7,184 nucleotides of DNA from Marinilabiliales bacterium (GTDB lineage Bacteria; Bacteroidota; Bacteroidia; Bacteroidales; UBA12077): contig PKTC01000066.1 in assembly GCA_002869305.1 (NCBI GenBank), positions 1 to 7,184 of the forward strand, written 5' to 3'. The notes under the pieces are model-generated. The model made no database searches. It had not been told where the DNA came from and saw only the letters and a program-made list of their open reading frames with translations. Positions 1 through 6,319 of this stretch are shown here, in pieces (positions within the stretch are counted from its first letter, which is position 1; every line of letters starts with the position of its first letter). Position numbers and translations under genes: made by a program.

Positions 1-402
1 AGGTTTAGATGCCTGGCCATAAGCAGCCAAGTAATTGTTACTGAATGATATAACTTTGGCATCTTTATAGACTTGTTTGGCTGTGATTATCGAAAATTCA
101 ATTGCTTCGCTCCCTGTATTTAAAAAAATGACTTTCCCCTTTATATTTGCTAAACCAACTATTTTTTTAGCAACCGAATCTAAATTTGTTGGCAGTCCTC
201 TTTTGATTATATGACTGAGTGTATTGATATGTTCAATAATAATCTTATTGATTTTGTCATGATTATGCCCAAGTGATGCGCACCAGATGCCCGATTCCAG
301 GTCAATATATTTTTTATCATCAGAGGTATAATAATATTCATCCTTGGCCTTTACGATATTGCGAATACCTGAGTGAGGTAATGGGTTATATAAGTAATTC
401 AT
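1..402 (-). CDS. Class III PLP-dependent aminotransferase, N-terminal part (cut by window edge)
   Basis: The reading frame is open for 134 codons from the ATG at 402-400 to base 1, so the C-terminal two thirds, including the PLP lysine, lie outside the window. The visible part reads as the start of a class III (omega) aminotransferase. It has an N-terminal arm, then YIDLESGIWCASLGHNHDKI (about residues 38-57), which matches the usual 'D..sGi.....GH.hp.i' segment, and NTGSEAIEFSI (about 101-111), matching the family's N-(S/T)-G-(S/T/A)-E-A phosphate-binding loop. Such enzymes move amino groups from GABA, beta-alanine, taurine, ornithine or similar amines to a keto acid. The exact substrate cannot be told from this portion. 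The start lies one base after the stop of the MocR-type regulator, so the two are almost certainly cotranscribed and translationally coupled. The start choice rests on that junction and on the family's usual N-terminal length. Confidence 0.85.
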   Translation of the reverse strand, partial: MNYLYNPLPHSGIRNIVKAKDEYYYTSDDKKYIDLESGIWCASLGHNHDKINKIIIEHINTLSHIIKRGLPTNLDSVAKKIVGLANIKGKVIFLNTGSEAIEFSIITAKQVYKDAKVISFSNNYLAAYGQASKP

Positions 403-403
403 T

Positions 404-1876
404 TTATCTTTTTAACGAGTTTAAAGTTTGGAGTATTCTTTTTATTCCTGTATCAATCTCAGTTTCGTTTCTGTGTGCTATGGATATGCGAAAACAAGTT
501 TTATTATTTTTGGTATAAAAGGATTGCTCACCACCAGTAACCAGCACACCATCGTGGTTTAGCTTCTCTAATAATTCAGATTCTGATATGTAATTGGCAT
601 TGGTTTCAAACCAAATGGTATAGCCACCAATTGGTTTGGTATATTCAAAATTCTTATTATTAAGCCCATCACGTAAAATTTTTAAGCTAAGCCCCATTCT
701 TTTTTTATATACGGAATGGATCCTTCTAATTTGTTTTTCATAATAACCTTTTCTGCAAAACAACTCAATGCCAGCTTGAACCATGGTATTCATGGATATC
801 TCAGATGCCATTTTTAATTCGGTAATACGTTGCGAGCAATAAAGGTTTGATGCGATCCATCCCAAGCGAATGCCGGGAAATAGCACTTTTGAAAAAGTAC
901 CTATATAAAATACCAGTCCTGCTTTATCCATTGATTTAATGGGTAAAATATTCTTTACAAAGTATTTCATTTCTTCTACAAAGCCATCTTCAATTATGGG
1001 AAGTTCAAACTTTTCGCATATTTCCAATAATTTTTCTCTGTGTTTTTGGCTTGTTGTTGTACCTGTAGGGTTCTGGAAATTAGGCATGGTATATAAGAAC
1101 TTTGGATTATAACTCTCCAAAACAAGTTCTAATTTTTCTAAATCAAGACCTTCGTCGGTAATCGGAATTTCAATAATCTTTGCCTGATGGTATTTAAAAA
1201 TGGGTATGGCTTCTGAATAGGTCGGTTTTTCAATGACAATAACATCACCAGGATCAATCAACAATTTCACGATTAGTTCGAGTGCATTTTGAGCACCGTT
1301 TGTTATAATGATTTCAGAAAAGTCAACATGGATAGAATGTAATCGCATATGAGTTTCCAGAAATTCACGCAATGGTCTAAAACCTTCGGGATCACCATAA
1401 TATAATAATTCGTGCCCTTTTGATAATAAAACTTCATTCAAGCATTTTCTAAATTCATCGTTTGGGATAATGTGAGGATCTGGCGATAGTGGTCTAAAAT
1501 CAATAGGCTTAAAAGCATGTGTTTTAGATTCTTTCTTTTTAAACTGGGTTCGTAAAATAGAAGCACCTTTCGTTATTTTACTATCCCAATTTAGGTTGTG
1601 ATCTGTTCGCACTGGATCCTTACTAAGCGTTATAATTCTTTTCCTAACTTTTGAATACGAGCCAGGTGTGCTTTCTATGTATCCAAGAGCCCATAGCTCT
1701 TCATACGCTTTATAGATGGTATTTCGGTTTAAGTCATGCTGTTTGGCAAGGCTTCTAGTAGATGGAAGATTGTCGCCCGTCTTAAGGATATTATTATCAA
1801 TCATATAAATAAAATGATCAACTATTTGTTGATATAAGGGTATTTTACTTGAATGATTAAGATTTAATATTATCAT
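404..1876 (-). CDS. MocR/GabR-family transcriptional regulator (GntR winged helix + class I aminotransferase domain)
   Basis: This 490-residue protein has the standard MocR architecture. Residues 12-80 form a GntR-type winged helix (IPLYQQIVDHF at 12-22, LPSTRSLAKQHDLNRNTIYKAY at 37-58 as the recognition region). A linker follows to about 120, then a fold-type I aminotransferase domain to the end. In that domain I can see YGDPEGFRPLR (160-170), NGAQNALEL (193-201), the QNPTG motif with Asn269, Asp297, the PLP-lysine motif TFSK with Lys330, RLGW with Arg338, and FRISIA with Arg463, the usual carboxylate-binding arginine. All the PLP contacts one would look for are present, so it should bind PLP and sense an amino acid as an external aldimine. 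Known relatives are GabR (GABA), TauR (taurine) and PdxR (pyridoxal). The downstream class III aminotransferase favours a GabR- or TauR-like role over PdxR. The regulator and enzyme genes run in tandem, whereas the classic gabR/gabT pair is divergent. The ligand is unknown. Confidence 0.93.
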   Translation of the reverse strand: MIILNLNHSSKIPLYQQIVDHFIYMIDNNILKTGDNLPSTRSLAKQHDLNRNTIYKAYEELWALGYIESTPGSYSKVRKRIITLSKDPVRTDHNLNWDSKITKGASILRTQFKKKESKTHAFKPIDFRPLSPDPHIIPNDEFRKCLNEVLLSKGHELLYYGDPEGFRPLREFLETHMRLHSIHVDFSEIIITNGAQNALELIVKLLIDPGDVIVIEKPTYSEAIPIFKYHQAKIIEIPITDEGLDLEKLELVLESYNPKFLYTMPNFQNPTGTTTSQKHREKLLEICEKFELPIIEDGFVEEMKYFVKNILPIKSMDKAGLVFYIGTFSKVLFPGIRLGWIASNLYCSQRITELKMASEISMNTMVQAGIELFCRKGYYEKQIRRIHSVYKKRMGLSLKILRDGLNNKNFEYTKPIGGYTIWFETNANYISESELLEKLNHDGVLVTGGEQSFYTKNNKTCFRISIAHRNETEIDTGIKRILQTLNSLKR

Positions 1877-1901
1877 AATAAGTTGATAATTAAAACATAT
1901 G

Positions 1902-1933
1902 CAAAAATAAATCTATTTTGGAATATTAACAAG
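1902..1933 (-). promoter_or_regulatory. Probable Bacteroidetes-type promoter of the mocR-like operon
   Basis: Read on the minus strand, TATTTTTG (1909-1902) matches the TAnnTTTG -7 consensus exactly. CTTG (1933-1930), with the TTG of the -33 element, lies upstream with a 20-base spacer, which is in the expected 19-21 range. The -7 box ends 25 bases before the regulator's ATG, leaving a short leader. The assignment is by consensus match only. Confidence 0.55.
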
Positions 1934-1934
1934 T

Positions 1935-1967
1935 GCCAATTAAGTATAAAATTAACCAGGCCAATTA
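1935..1967. repeat. 8-bp direct repeat GCCAATTA x2, candidate operator of the MocR-type regulator
   Basis: GCCAATTA occurs at 1935-1942 and again at 1960-1967, a 25-bp step, between the divergent regulator gene and the small plus-strand gene. The first copy lies two bases upstream of the proposed -33 element of the regulator promoter. MocR proteins such as GabR are known to bind pairs of short direct repeats next to their promoters, so this is a reasonable operator candidate. It could also be chance in AT-rich DNA, although the GCC makes that less likely. Confidence 0.3.
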
Positions 1968-2042
1968 TATAATGCTTAAATTTTTTTATCACTTAAACTT
2001 TGTTTAATTTCGACAGAAATTTACACTACAAAACAGAGTATA

Positions 2043-2381
2043 ATGCAAAAAGAAATTGAAAGTTTACTTTTTCAGAAAAAAACCAAAGATCAACTCATTG
2101 AAGAAACCTTAACCAGTTTAAGTGGATTGCTGGCCGATGCTTATACCGGAGAAGATGTTAATGAGCTGCGTAAAATGCTTCCCGAAAAAATTCAGGTTGA
2201 AGATATTGGAGTAAAACTCAAGAATGTTTCACTGTATTTAGACAGCATTGATTTCCCTGTACCAAGTATTGAGGTAAGCATTGTTATGATGCTTGAGATC
2301 AAAGAGTTTGAAATAGGCGTATATTCAATTATTTATGATACGCAAGGGGAACAAATTGATGAGATATTAATTATTGATTAA
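2043..2381 (+). CDS. Small acidic protein of unknown function
   Basis: This 112-residue protein belongs to no family I recognise. It has no signal peptide or membrane segment, so it is probably cytosolic. By count it carries about 23 Asp/Glu against 10 Lys/Arg, a net charge near -13. Residues 1-50 look helical and charged (KEIESLLFQKK, DQLIEETLTSLSGLLADAY). Residues about 52-112 look like alternating beta strands (VKLKNVSLYLDSIDF, SIEVSIVMMLEIKEFEIGVYSIIYD) ending in DEILIID. It is transcribed alone, divergent from the MocR-type regulator and facing the double adenylate kinase, and it ends at a strong hairpin terminator, which supports it as a real single-gene unit. The ATG at 2043 is the only good start. 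No Shine-Dalgarno is visible, as is normal for this phylum. No function is proposed. Confidence 0.75.
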   Translation: MQKEIESLLFQKKTKDQLIEETLTSLSGLLADAYTGEDVNELRKMLPEKIQVEDIGVKLKNVSLYLDSIDFPVPSIEVSIVMMLEIKEFEIGVYSIIYDTQGEQIDEILIID

Positions 2382-2408
2382 AAAAGCTCCTTAAATTAAG
2401 GAGCTTTT
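2382..2408. terminator. Bidirectional intrinsic terminator between convergent genes
   Basis: Bases 2382-2394 and 2396-2408 are exact reverse complements (AAAAGCTCCTTAA / TTAAGGAGCTTTT) around a single base. In RNA this would fold as an 11-bp stem with an AAATT-type loop. The A and T runs at the ends provide a U tract for transcripts from either side. It starts right after the stop of the small acidic gene and lies four bases from the stop of the double adenylate kinase gene, so it should end both transcripts. Confidence 0.9.
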
Positions 2409-2411
2409 GAT

Positions 2412-3581
2412 TTATCGAGCATGTTTAAATGCTAATTCAAGATTTTCGACCAGTCGTTTGTAGACCTCTTCTTCGCTCCCGATTCCATTTATATGATAGA
2501 TATTTTTCTGTTTTTCGTAGTAATTTAAAACAGGAATTGTACGTTTTTGGAAGTTTTCTAACCTACGAATAATTACATCTGTATCCATATCGTAATATCT
2601 TCGCTGCTCAGTTTTACTTCGAGCTGTTAGTCTTTTTATAGATTCGAGTGTTGGAACGTCTAGATTAAAAACACAAGATACCGATGAGCCTAGTTTTCGC
2701 AATAAACCATCCAGAATATATGCTTGAACAATGGTTCTGGGATATCCTTTAAAGAAGAATCCTTTGGCGTCGGGATGAGTCTGAATTTGCTTTTCTATCA
2801 GTTTTATGGCATATTCATCCGGAACAATTTCTCCACGTTCCATATATTCTTTGGCCGTTAAGCCTATATCTGATCCTTTCTCAATTTCCTTTCTTAAAAG
2901 AGATCCTGTTGATATATAAACTAAATCGTACTTATCAGCTACCATTTTTCCCTGCGTTCCTTTTCCTGAACCCGGAGGGCCAAATAGAACTACGTTTAAC
3001 CATGTTTTAGTAAGCGACTGTTCTACAACATTGGTTATTCTTTCAAAAATTTCATCGATAGTCCCTATGCCATCAACAGAGTAGCATATTCCTTTATCCC
3101 TGTAAAAATCCACCACGGGAATGGTCTTATTTTTATACTCTTTTAAACGGTTTTCGATAACTTCTATGGTATCGTCAATTCTGTTTTCTTTTTTTGCCCG
3201 CTCCAGCATACGTTCCATTAATTGATCCTGCGGAACTTCAAGAGTTACCATACAGTTCAAGGAAGTATTTAACTTTAGCAACAAACCTTCGAGTATATAT
3301 GCCTGCACAACTGTTCGTGGAAAACCATCGAAAAGAAATCCATTTACTTCGGTATTAGTTTTAATCTTTTTTTCTATGATCTGAACGATGATTTCATCAG
3401 AAACCAGGCCTCCCTTTTCAATGACAGATTTTGCCTGCATTCCCAAATCGGATCCGTCGGCGATTTCTTCGCGCAGAATATCTCCGGTAGAAATGTATGC
3501 AAGATTATATTTTTTGATCAGTTTGCGGGATTGAGTTCCTTTTCCTGCTCCTGGGGGGCCAAATAATGCAATATTATACAT
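2412..3581 (-). CDS. Tandem double-domain adenylate kinase (second domain with altered active site)
   Basis: The protein has 389 residues, twice the length of a short-lid adenylate kinase, and consists of two head-to-tail copies (about 1-190 and 194-387) that agree at roughly half of aligned positions by eye. Adenylate kinases interconvert ATP + AMP and 2 ADP in the cytosol. Domain 1 looks fully competent: P-loop GPPGAGKGTQ (8-17), STGD (31-34), DGFPRT (85-90), lid arginines Arg128 and Arg134 with IDD, and Arg145. Domain 2 keeps GPPGSGKGTQ (201-210) and arginines 282, 321, 327 and 340. However, STGD has become STGS (Ser227), DGFPRT has become KGYPRT (Lys278), and the RIDD segment is RRYYDMD with a two-residue insertion. 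The DGFPR aspartate takes part in magnesium binding, so domain 2 may be weak, regulatory or of shifted specificity. Both lids are short and without zinc cysteines. It is not in an operon with darB, since a terminator separates them. Whether this is the cell's only adenylate kinase cannot be told. Confidence 0.92.
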   Translation of the reverse strand: MYNIALFGPPGAGKGTQSRKLIKKYNLAYISTGDILREEIADGSDLGMQAKSVIEKGGLVSDEIIVQIIEKKIKTNTEVNGFLFDGFPRTVVQAYILEGLLLKLNTSLNCMVTLEVPQDQLMERMLERAKKENRIDDTIEVIENRLKEYKNKTIPVVDFYRDKGICYSVDGIGTIDEIFERITNVVEQSLTKTWLNVVLFGPPGSGKGTQGKMVADKYDLVYISTGSLLRKEIEKGSDIGLTAKEYMERGEIVPDEYAIKLIEKQIQTHPDAKGFFFKGYPRTIVQAYILDGLLRKLGSSVSCVFNLDVPTLESIKRLTARSKTEQRRYYDMDTDVIIRRLENFQKRTIPVLNYYEKQKNIYHINGIGSEEEVYKRLVENLELAFKHAR

Positions 3582-3611
3582 AGTTATCTTTAGAGTTAGT
3601 TTGTTCGTAGG

Positions 3612-3643
3612 CTAAAATAAGATATATTGATTAATTACACTAA
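3612..3643 (-). promoter_or_regulatory. Possible promoter of the double adenylate kinase gene
   Basis: On the minus strand TATTTTAG (3619-3612) differs at one base from the TAnnTTTG -7 consensus. TTAG (3643-3640) lies upstream after a 20-base spacer, with one mismatch to TTTG. The -7 box is 30 bases before the ATG. The same TTAG form of the upstream element is seen in front of darA. Tentative. Confidence 0.35.
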
Positions 3644-3720
3644 TTTTTTATTTGCGAATTGAAGATAAAAGTATGCCTTGCTCTTCCTGTGATAGATTTA
3701 CATAATCCTTATTAGTCTGC

Positions 3721-3756
3721 ACAAATAAAAAGCCCCGCAGAATAATCAGCAGGGCT
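3721..3756 (-). terminator. Intrinsic terminator of the darA-darB operon
   Basis: Read on the minus strand, an 8-bp stem AGCCCTGC / GCGGGGCT (3756-3749 with 3738-3731) encloses a 10-base loop and is followed by TTTTATTTGT (3730-3721). One pair is a G-U wobble in the minus-strand transcript, but would be a C-A mismatch on the plus strand. The hairpin is therefore built for minus-strand transcripts. It lies 21 bases after the darB stop and separates the dar operon from the adenylate kinase gene. Confidence 0.85.
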
Positions 3757-3777
3757 CGAATATAATTAAGTTAATAC

Positions 3778-4920
3778 TTAAACAACTGTTAAATACATAA
3801 ATGCATACGAGAATCGACCGCTTTCAGGAACCATCACCAGGATTTTCTCACCTTTTTTTAGTTTTCCTGATTTAAGTAATTCTTCCATGATAATGTAGAT
3901 AGATGCAGAACCAACGTTTCCAACTTTTGTTAGGTTGGTAAACCACTTATCTTCCATGATTTCAATTCCCTGTGCTTTCATTTCATCATACAACTTTTGC
4001 TTAAAGAACATAGACGAAAGATGTGGTAAAAAGTAATCGACATCCTTAAAACTATCCAGGTTTCTTTTCTTAAGCGATGCAGCCAAAGGAGTAATACAAC
4101 GATTCACCACGTATTTATCCAGTAATCTGACATCCTGCTTTACTGCAAAAATTGAATGTTCTAACCAAATTTCAGGATCGAACTCTTTCCAACCTTTTAA
4201 AGTACCATCTTCGTTTTTTTCAGAACCGGCATACATGCAGGCTTCCAATTCATTTGCATACGAAATGGTATCGATCCACTCTATTTGTAATGATATATTA
4301 TTTTCGTTGGGTTTATCTTCAAGTAGCATAGCTCCTGCACCATCCGAAAGCATCCAACGTAAGAAATCTTTCTCGAATGCCAAAATTGGATTTTTTTCGA
4401 GCGTGTTGGTACAGTTCATTTCTTTACTAAACTTATCGGCACGCAGCAAGGTAGAAATCACTTCCGATCCTGTTGATACAGCATTTTTCGATTCACCTGA
4501 TTTAACAGATAAGTACGCGTATTTTAAGGAATGCATTCCTGCACAGCAAACTCCTGATGGTGAAATAACTTCGAGGGTTTTATTTTCCAATTTACCATGT
4601 ACCATGGATGCGTGCGAAGGAAGTAACTGATCTGGCAATGAAGTGCCACATGATAATACTTCGATATCCTTGATTGAGAAATGCTCGTTTTCAAGATTTT
4701 TTACTGCATTCGCTGTTATTTCAGCGTTGTTGTATTTGATATCGCCATTTTTATCGATCACATAATACCTGTTCTGTATTCCATTCTGTCTGAGTACGAT
4801 TCTTCTTGATCGGGATGGTTTATCGTTTACCATTCCTAAAACGCTTTCCATTTCGTCGTTAGAAACCGGTTCGTTGGGTAAAAATCGTGCTATGTTATTT
4901 ATGTAAACCTTATTCGGCAT
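3778..4920 (-). CDS. darB: DarB: KAS III-like ketosynthase forming cyclohexanedione/dialkylresorcinol precursors
   Basis: This 380-residue protein is a beta-ketoacyl-ACP synthase III-like thiolase-fold enzyme. The catalytic triad can be read directly: Cys126 in GVCCAGMHSL (123-132, the CAG context of KAS III), His300 in YFLPHLSS and Asn335 in KVGNVGSASIY. SDGAGAMLLE (192-201) and the C-terminal EKILVMVPESGRFSYAF also fit the family. It is longer than FabH (about 320), with extra sequence around 205-270, as in the DarB group. DarB enzymes join two fatty-acid-derived thioesters head to head, giving a 1,3-cyclohexanedione that DarA turns into a 2,5-dialkylresorcinol. The name rests on the overall look plus the adjacent darA, whose stop lies 13 bases upstream, so the two form one transcript. 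No acyl carrier protein gene is nearby, so substrates probably come from the general fatty-acid pool. The alternative is an unrelated KAS III paralogue, which the darA neighbour makes unlikely. Confidence 0.88.
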   Translation of the reverse strand: MPNKVYINNIARFLPNEPVSNDEMESVLGMVNDKPSRSRRIVLRQNGIQNRYYVIDKNGDIKYNNAEITANAVKNLENEHFSIKDIEVLSCGTSLPDQLLPSHASMVHGKLENKTLEVISPSGVCCAGMHSLKYAYLSVKSGESKNAVSTGSEVISTLLRADKFSKEMNCTNTLEKNPILAFEKDFLRWMLSDGAGAMLLEDKPNENNISLQIEWIDTISYANELEACMYAGSEKNEDGTLKGWKEFDPEIWLEHSIFAVKQDVRLLDKYVVNRCITPLAASLKKRNLDSFKDVDYFLPHLSSMFFKQKLYDEMKAQGIEIMEDKWFTNLTKVGNVGSASIYIIMEELLKSGKLKKGEKILVMVPESGRFSYAFMYLTVV

Positions 4921-4933
4921 TGTATATATTCTT

Positions 4934-5863
4934 CTAAGTATTTGACTTTAATTTTGTTCCTGAATAATATCTAATTTCTTCTTTAATCTTTTTGAATCTA
5001 AAAGGAGCAAAAATAAGAAAAAATATGTATTTAATGGGCGCAATGAGTAAAATTGCAAAAGTAAAATAAAATGCGAAGGCACGCACTCTACCTTTTCTTG
5101 CCGGATTTCCGGGTCCACCCTTTTTAAGCATAAAAGCCGACCATTTGAGAAACACCCTGTTATAAGCGGTTTTTTCAGTCGAAACAAGGTATGGATTTAT
5201 CTTTACTGCTTTCTCCGAAACCAACTCTTTTTGTAAAGAATCTAAATTACCTTTTTCGAAATGATTCTTCACCAAATCACTGTATTTTGTAACTCCATCT
5301 ATATCTTTTTGAGATATTCCTGCTTTAGGAAAAAACCATGCAAACCGACCTTTACTGCCTGAAAACAAGAAATAAGATATGGTGATAATTCCTGTTAAAT
5401 TCTCCGCGCGATCTCTCAGTACAATGTTTCCTATTAGCTTACCTCCATTTTCGATTATTTTTGATTTTACATATTCCTGTGCGACAATCCACATGTTGCG
5501 AACTCCAAGTAAGGTAATTACAGGTTTATCTTTAAATATTCGCTTTGCCTGATCTGACAGTAAAAAAGAATTGCAAGGTATACATGGCGACATGTACCAA
5601 ACACTATATGCAAATACGATTAAATCGAAATCTTCATCGCCTAAATCGAGCGGTTTAATTTCGCAAGGTATGCGCTCTACCGACTCTGGGAATGCATCGA
5701 AAAATGAAGCTCCGGTCCAGGGAAATGGATAATCTTTTACAGGCTCAATGCTTGCATAGGTAATGGAGTAATCACCTGACTTTTCGAAAGGTTTGGCAAA
5801 GTTTTTTACGATTTCTGTTAACTGACCTGATTGTGAGTAATATAAAAAAAGAATTTTGCTCAT
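4934..5863 (-). CDS. darA: DarA: dialkylresorcinol-forming enzyme (flavodoxin-like, membrane-anchored C-terminus)
   Basis: This 309-residue protein matches the family annotated as dialkylresorcinol condensing enzyme DarA. The N-terminal half looks like a flavodoxin/NAD(P)H-oxidoreductase fold. ILFLYYSQSGQLTEIV (4-19) is a strand followed by a phosphate-binding-type loop. DLIVFAYSVWYMSPCIPCN (80-98) and PVITLLGVRNMW (114-125) sit where such proteins have their flavin-contacting loops. In characterised dar pathways DarA acts after DarB and is needed to reach the aromatic resorcinol. Flavin binding here is my inference. Residues about 261-288 (FAFYFTFAILLIAP, IKYIFFLIFAPF) form a hydrophobic stretch flanked by Arg/Lys-rich segments, suggesting attachment to the inner face of the cytoplasmic membrane, suitable for very lipophilic products. 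It is first in the operon with darB. The products in this phylum are often free dialkylresorcinols or the esterified part of flexirubin pigments, but no flexirubin genes are visible here. Confidence 0.87.
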   Translation of the reverse strand: MSKILFLYYSQSGQLTEIVKNFAKPFEKSGDYSITYASIEPVKDYPFPWTGASFFDAFPESVERIPCEIKPLDLGDEDFDLIVFAYSVWYMSPCIPCNSFLLSDQAKRIFKDKPVITLLGVRNMWIVAQEYVKSKIIENGGKLIGNIVLRDRAENLTGIITISYFLFSGSKGRFAWFFPKAGISQKDIDGVTKYSDLVKNHFEKGNLDSLQKELVSEKAVKINPYLVSTEKTAYNRVFLKWSAFMLKKGGPGNPARKGRVRAFAFYFTFAILLIAPIKYIFFLIFAPFRFKKIKEEIRYYSGTKLKSNT

Positions 5864-5873
5864 TATTCCAAAA

Positions 5874-5906
5874 CAAACTTATAAGGTTACTAAAAGTGTT
5901 GGCTAA
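5874..5906 (-). promoter_or_regulatory. Possible darAB promoter, with near-leaderless start
   Basis: On the minus strand TAAGTTTG (5881-5874) fits the TAnnTTTG -7 consensus exactly, and TTAG (5906-5903) lies upstream after a 21-base spacer. The -7 box ends only 10 bases before the darA ATG, so a transcript from it would have almost no leader. It lies in the 114-bp gap between darA and the upstream membrane-protein gene, making darAB a separate transcription unit. Confidence 0.42.
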
Positions 5907-5977
5907 AATTAAATGAAAATATCGTAAAACAATGAAAGTTCCACAATATTTTCAATATGCAGAAATAATAAGCTAAT

Positions 5978-6319
5978 CTACTTTCCGCCTGGGTTAGCTA
6001 AAAAGTAAACGGCAATACTGGCAATCAAAAAGTTAAGGATTAATCCGGTGTCTAATCCCCCATCAATGGTATTAATTACATTATAAATAGATATCAATGT
6101 GATAACAAAACCAGAGATTACAGTTAGCGCCGATCTCTTTTTTATTCCGGTTACAAAAATGATAGCACTAAAAATAAGAAAAAGAGCCGCTATATAAAAT
6201 TCTACTTTATCGAGATGAAATTTTGAAAAGGTTTTAAAATACTCCTCGTATGCGTAAAGGACTAAACCAATACGCATAAGCCATATAGAGACTGGTAATA
6301 AAGCTTTGATGGGTTGCAT
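5978..6319 (-). CDS. Small four-helix membrane protein of unknown function
   Basis: This 113-residue, strongly hydrophobic protein has four predicted membrane helices at about residues 7-25, 41-59, 64-82 and 91-109, so it is an inner-membrane protein with both ends on the same side. The short loop GIKKRS (58-63) is positively charged and probably cytoplasmic, which would also put both termini on the outer side. The size and four-helix layout resemble DoxX-like small membrane proteins, but I see no motif that settles this, and the similarity may be of topology only. It is transcribed away from the DUF218 gene and towards darA. A 114-bp gap holding a likely darA promoter suggests it is not part of the dar operon, though read-through cannot be excluded because no terminator is visible after it. 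The start ATG is followed at once by a short polar stretch and helix 1, which fits. Confidence 0.72.
   Translation of the reverse strand: MQPIKALLPVSIWLMRIGLVLYAYEEYFKTFSKFHLDKVEFYIAALFLIFSAIIFVTGIKKRSALTVISGFVITLISIYNVINTIDGGLDTGLILNFLIASIAVYFLANPGGK

Noticed and set aside
273..518. 81-codon plus-strand open frame
   Set aside because: It runs opposite to the aminotransferase and the end of the regulator gene, both of which have strong family motifs. Its translation has no recognisable features.
1999..2030. TTTG followed 19 bases later by TACACTAC upstream of the small acidic gene, as a promoter
   Set aside because: The downstream box matches TAnnTTTG only at TA and one further base, so I would not call it.
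3673..3705. Ten-codon frame MPCSSCDRFT in the gap between the adenylate kinase and dar genes
   Set aside because: It is too short to support as a gene, and the CSSC spacing alone is not evidence.
4235..4630. 131-codon plus-strand open frame
   Set aside because: It lies wholly antisense within darB, whose catalytic residues are clear. The serine-rich translation is typical of a shadow frame.
4948..5187. 79-codon minus-strand open frame
   Set aside because: It is an alternative frame inside the 3' end of darA. The darA frame continues intact through it, so it is not a frameshifted fragment.
2412..5863. Adenylate kinase, darB and darA as one operon or pathway
   Set aside because: A clear intrinsic terminator at 3721-3756 and a likely separate promoter lie between darB and the kinase gene, and no biochemical link is evident.
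5944..5960. Small inverted repeat (ATATT/AATAT) after the membrane-protein gene as a terminator
   Set aside because: It has only five A-T pairs and no T tract in the right place, so it is too weak to stop transcription.
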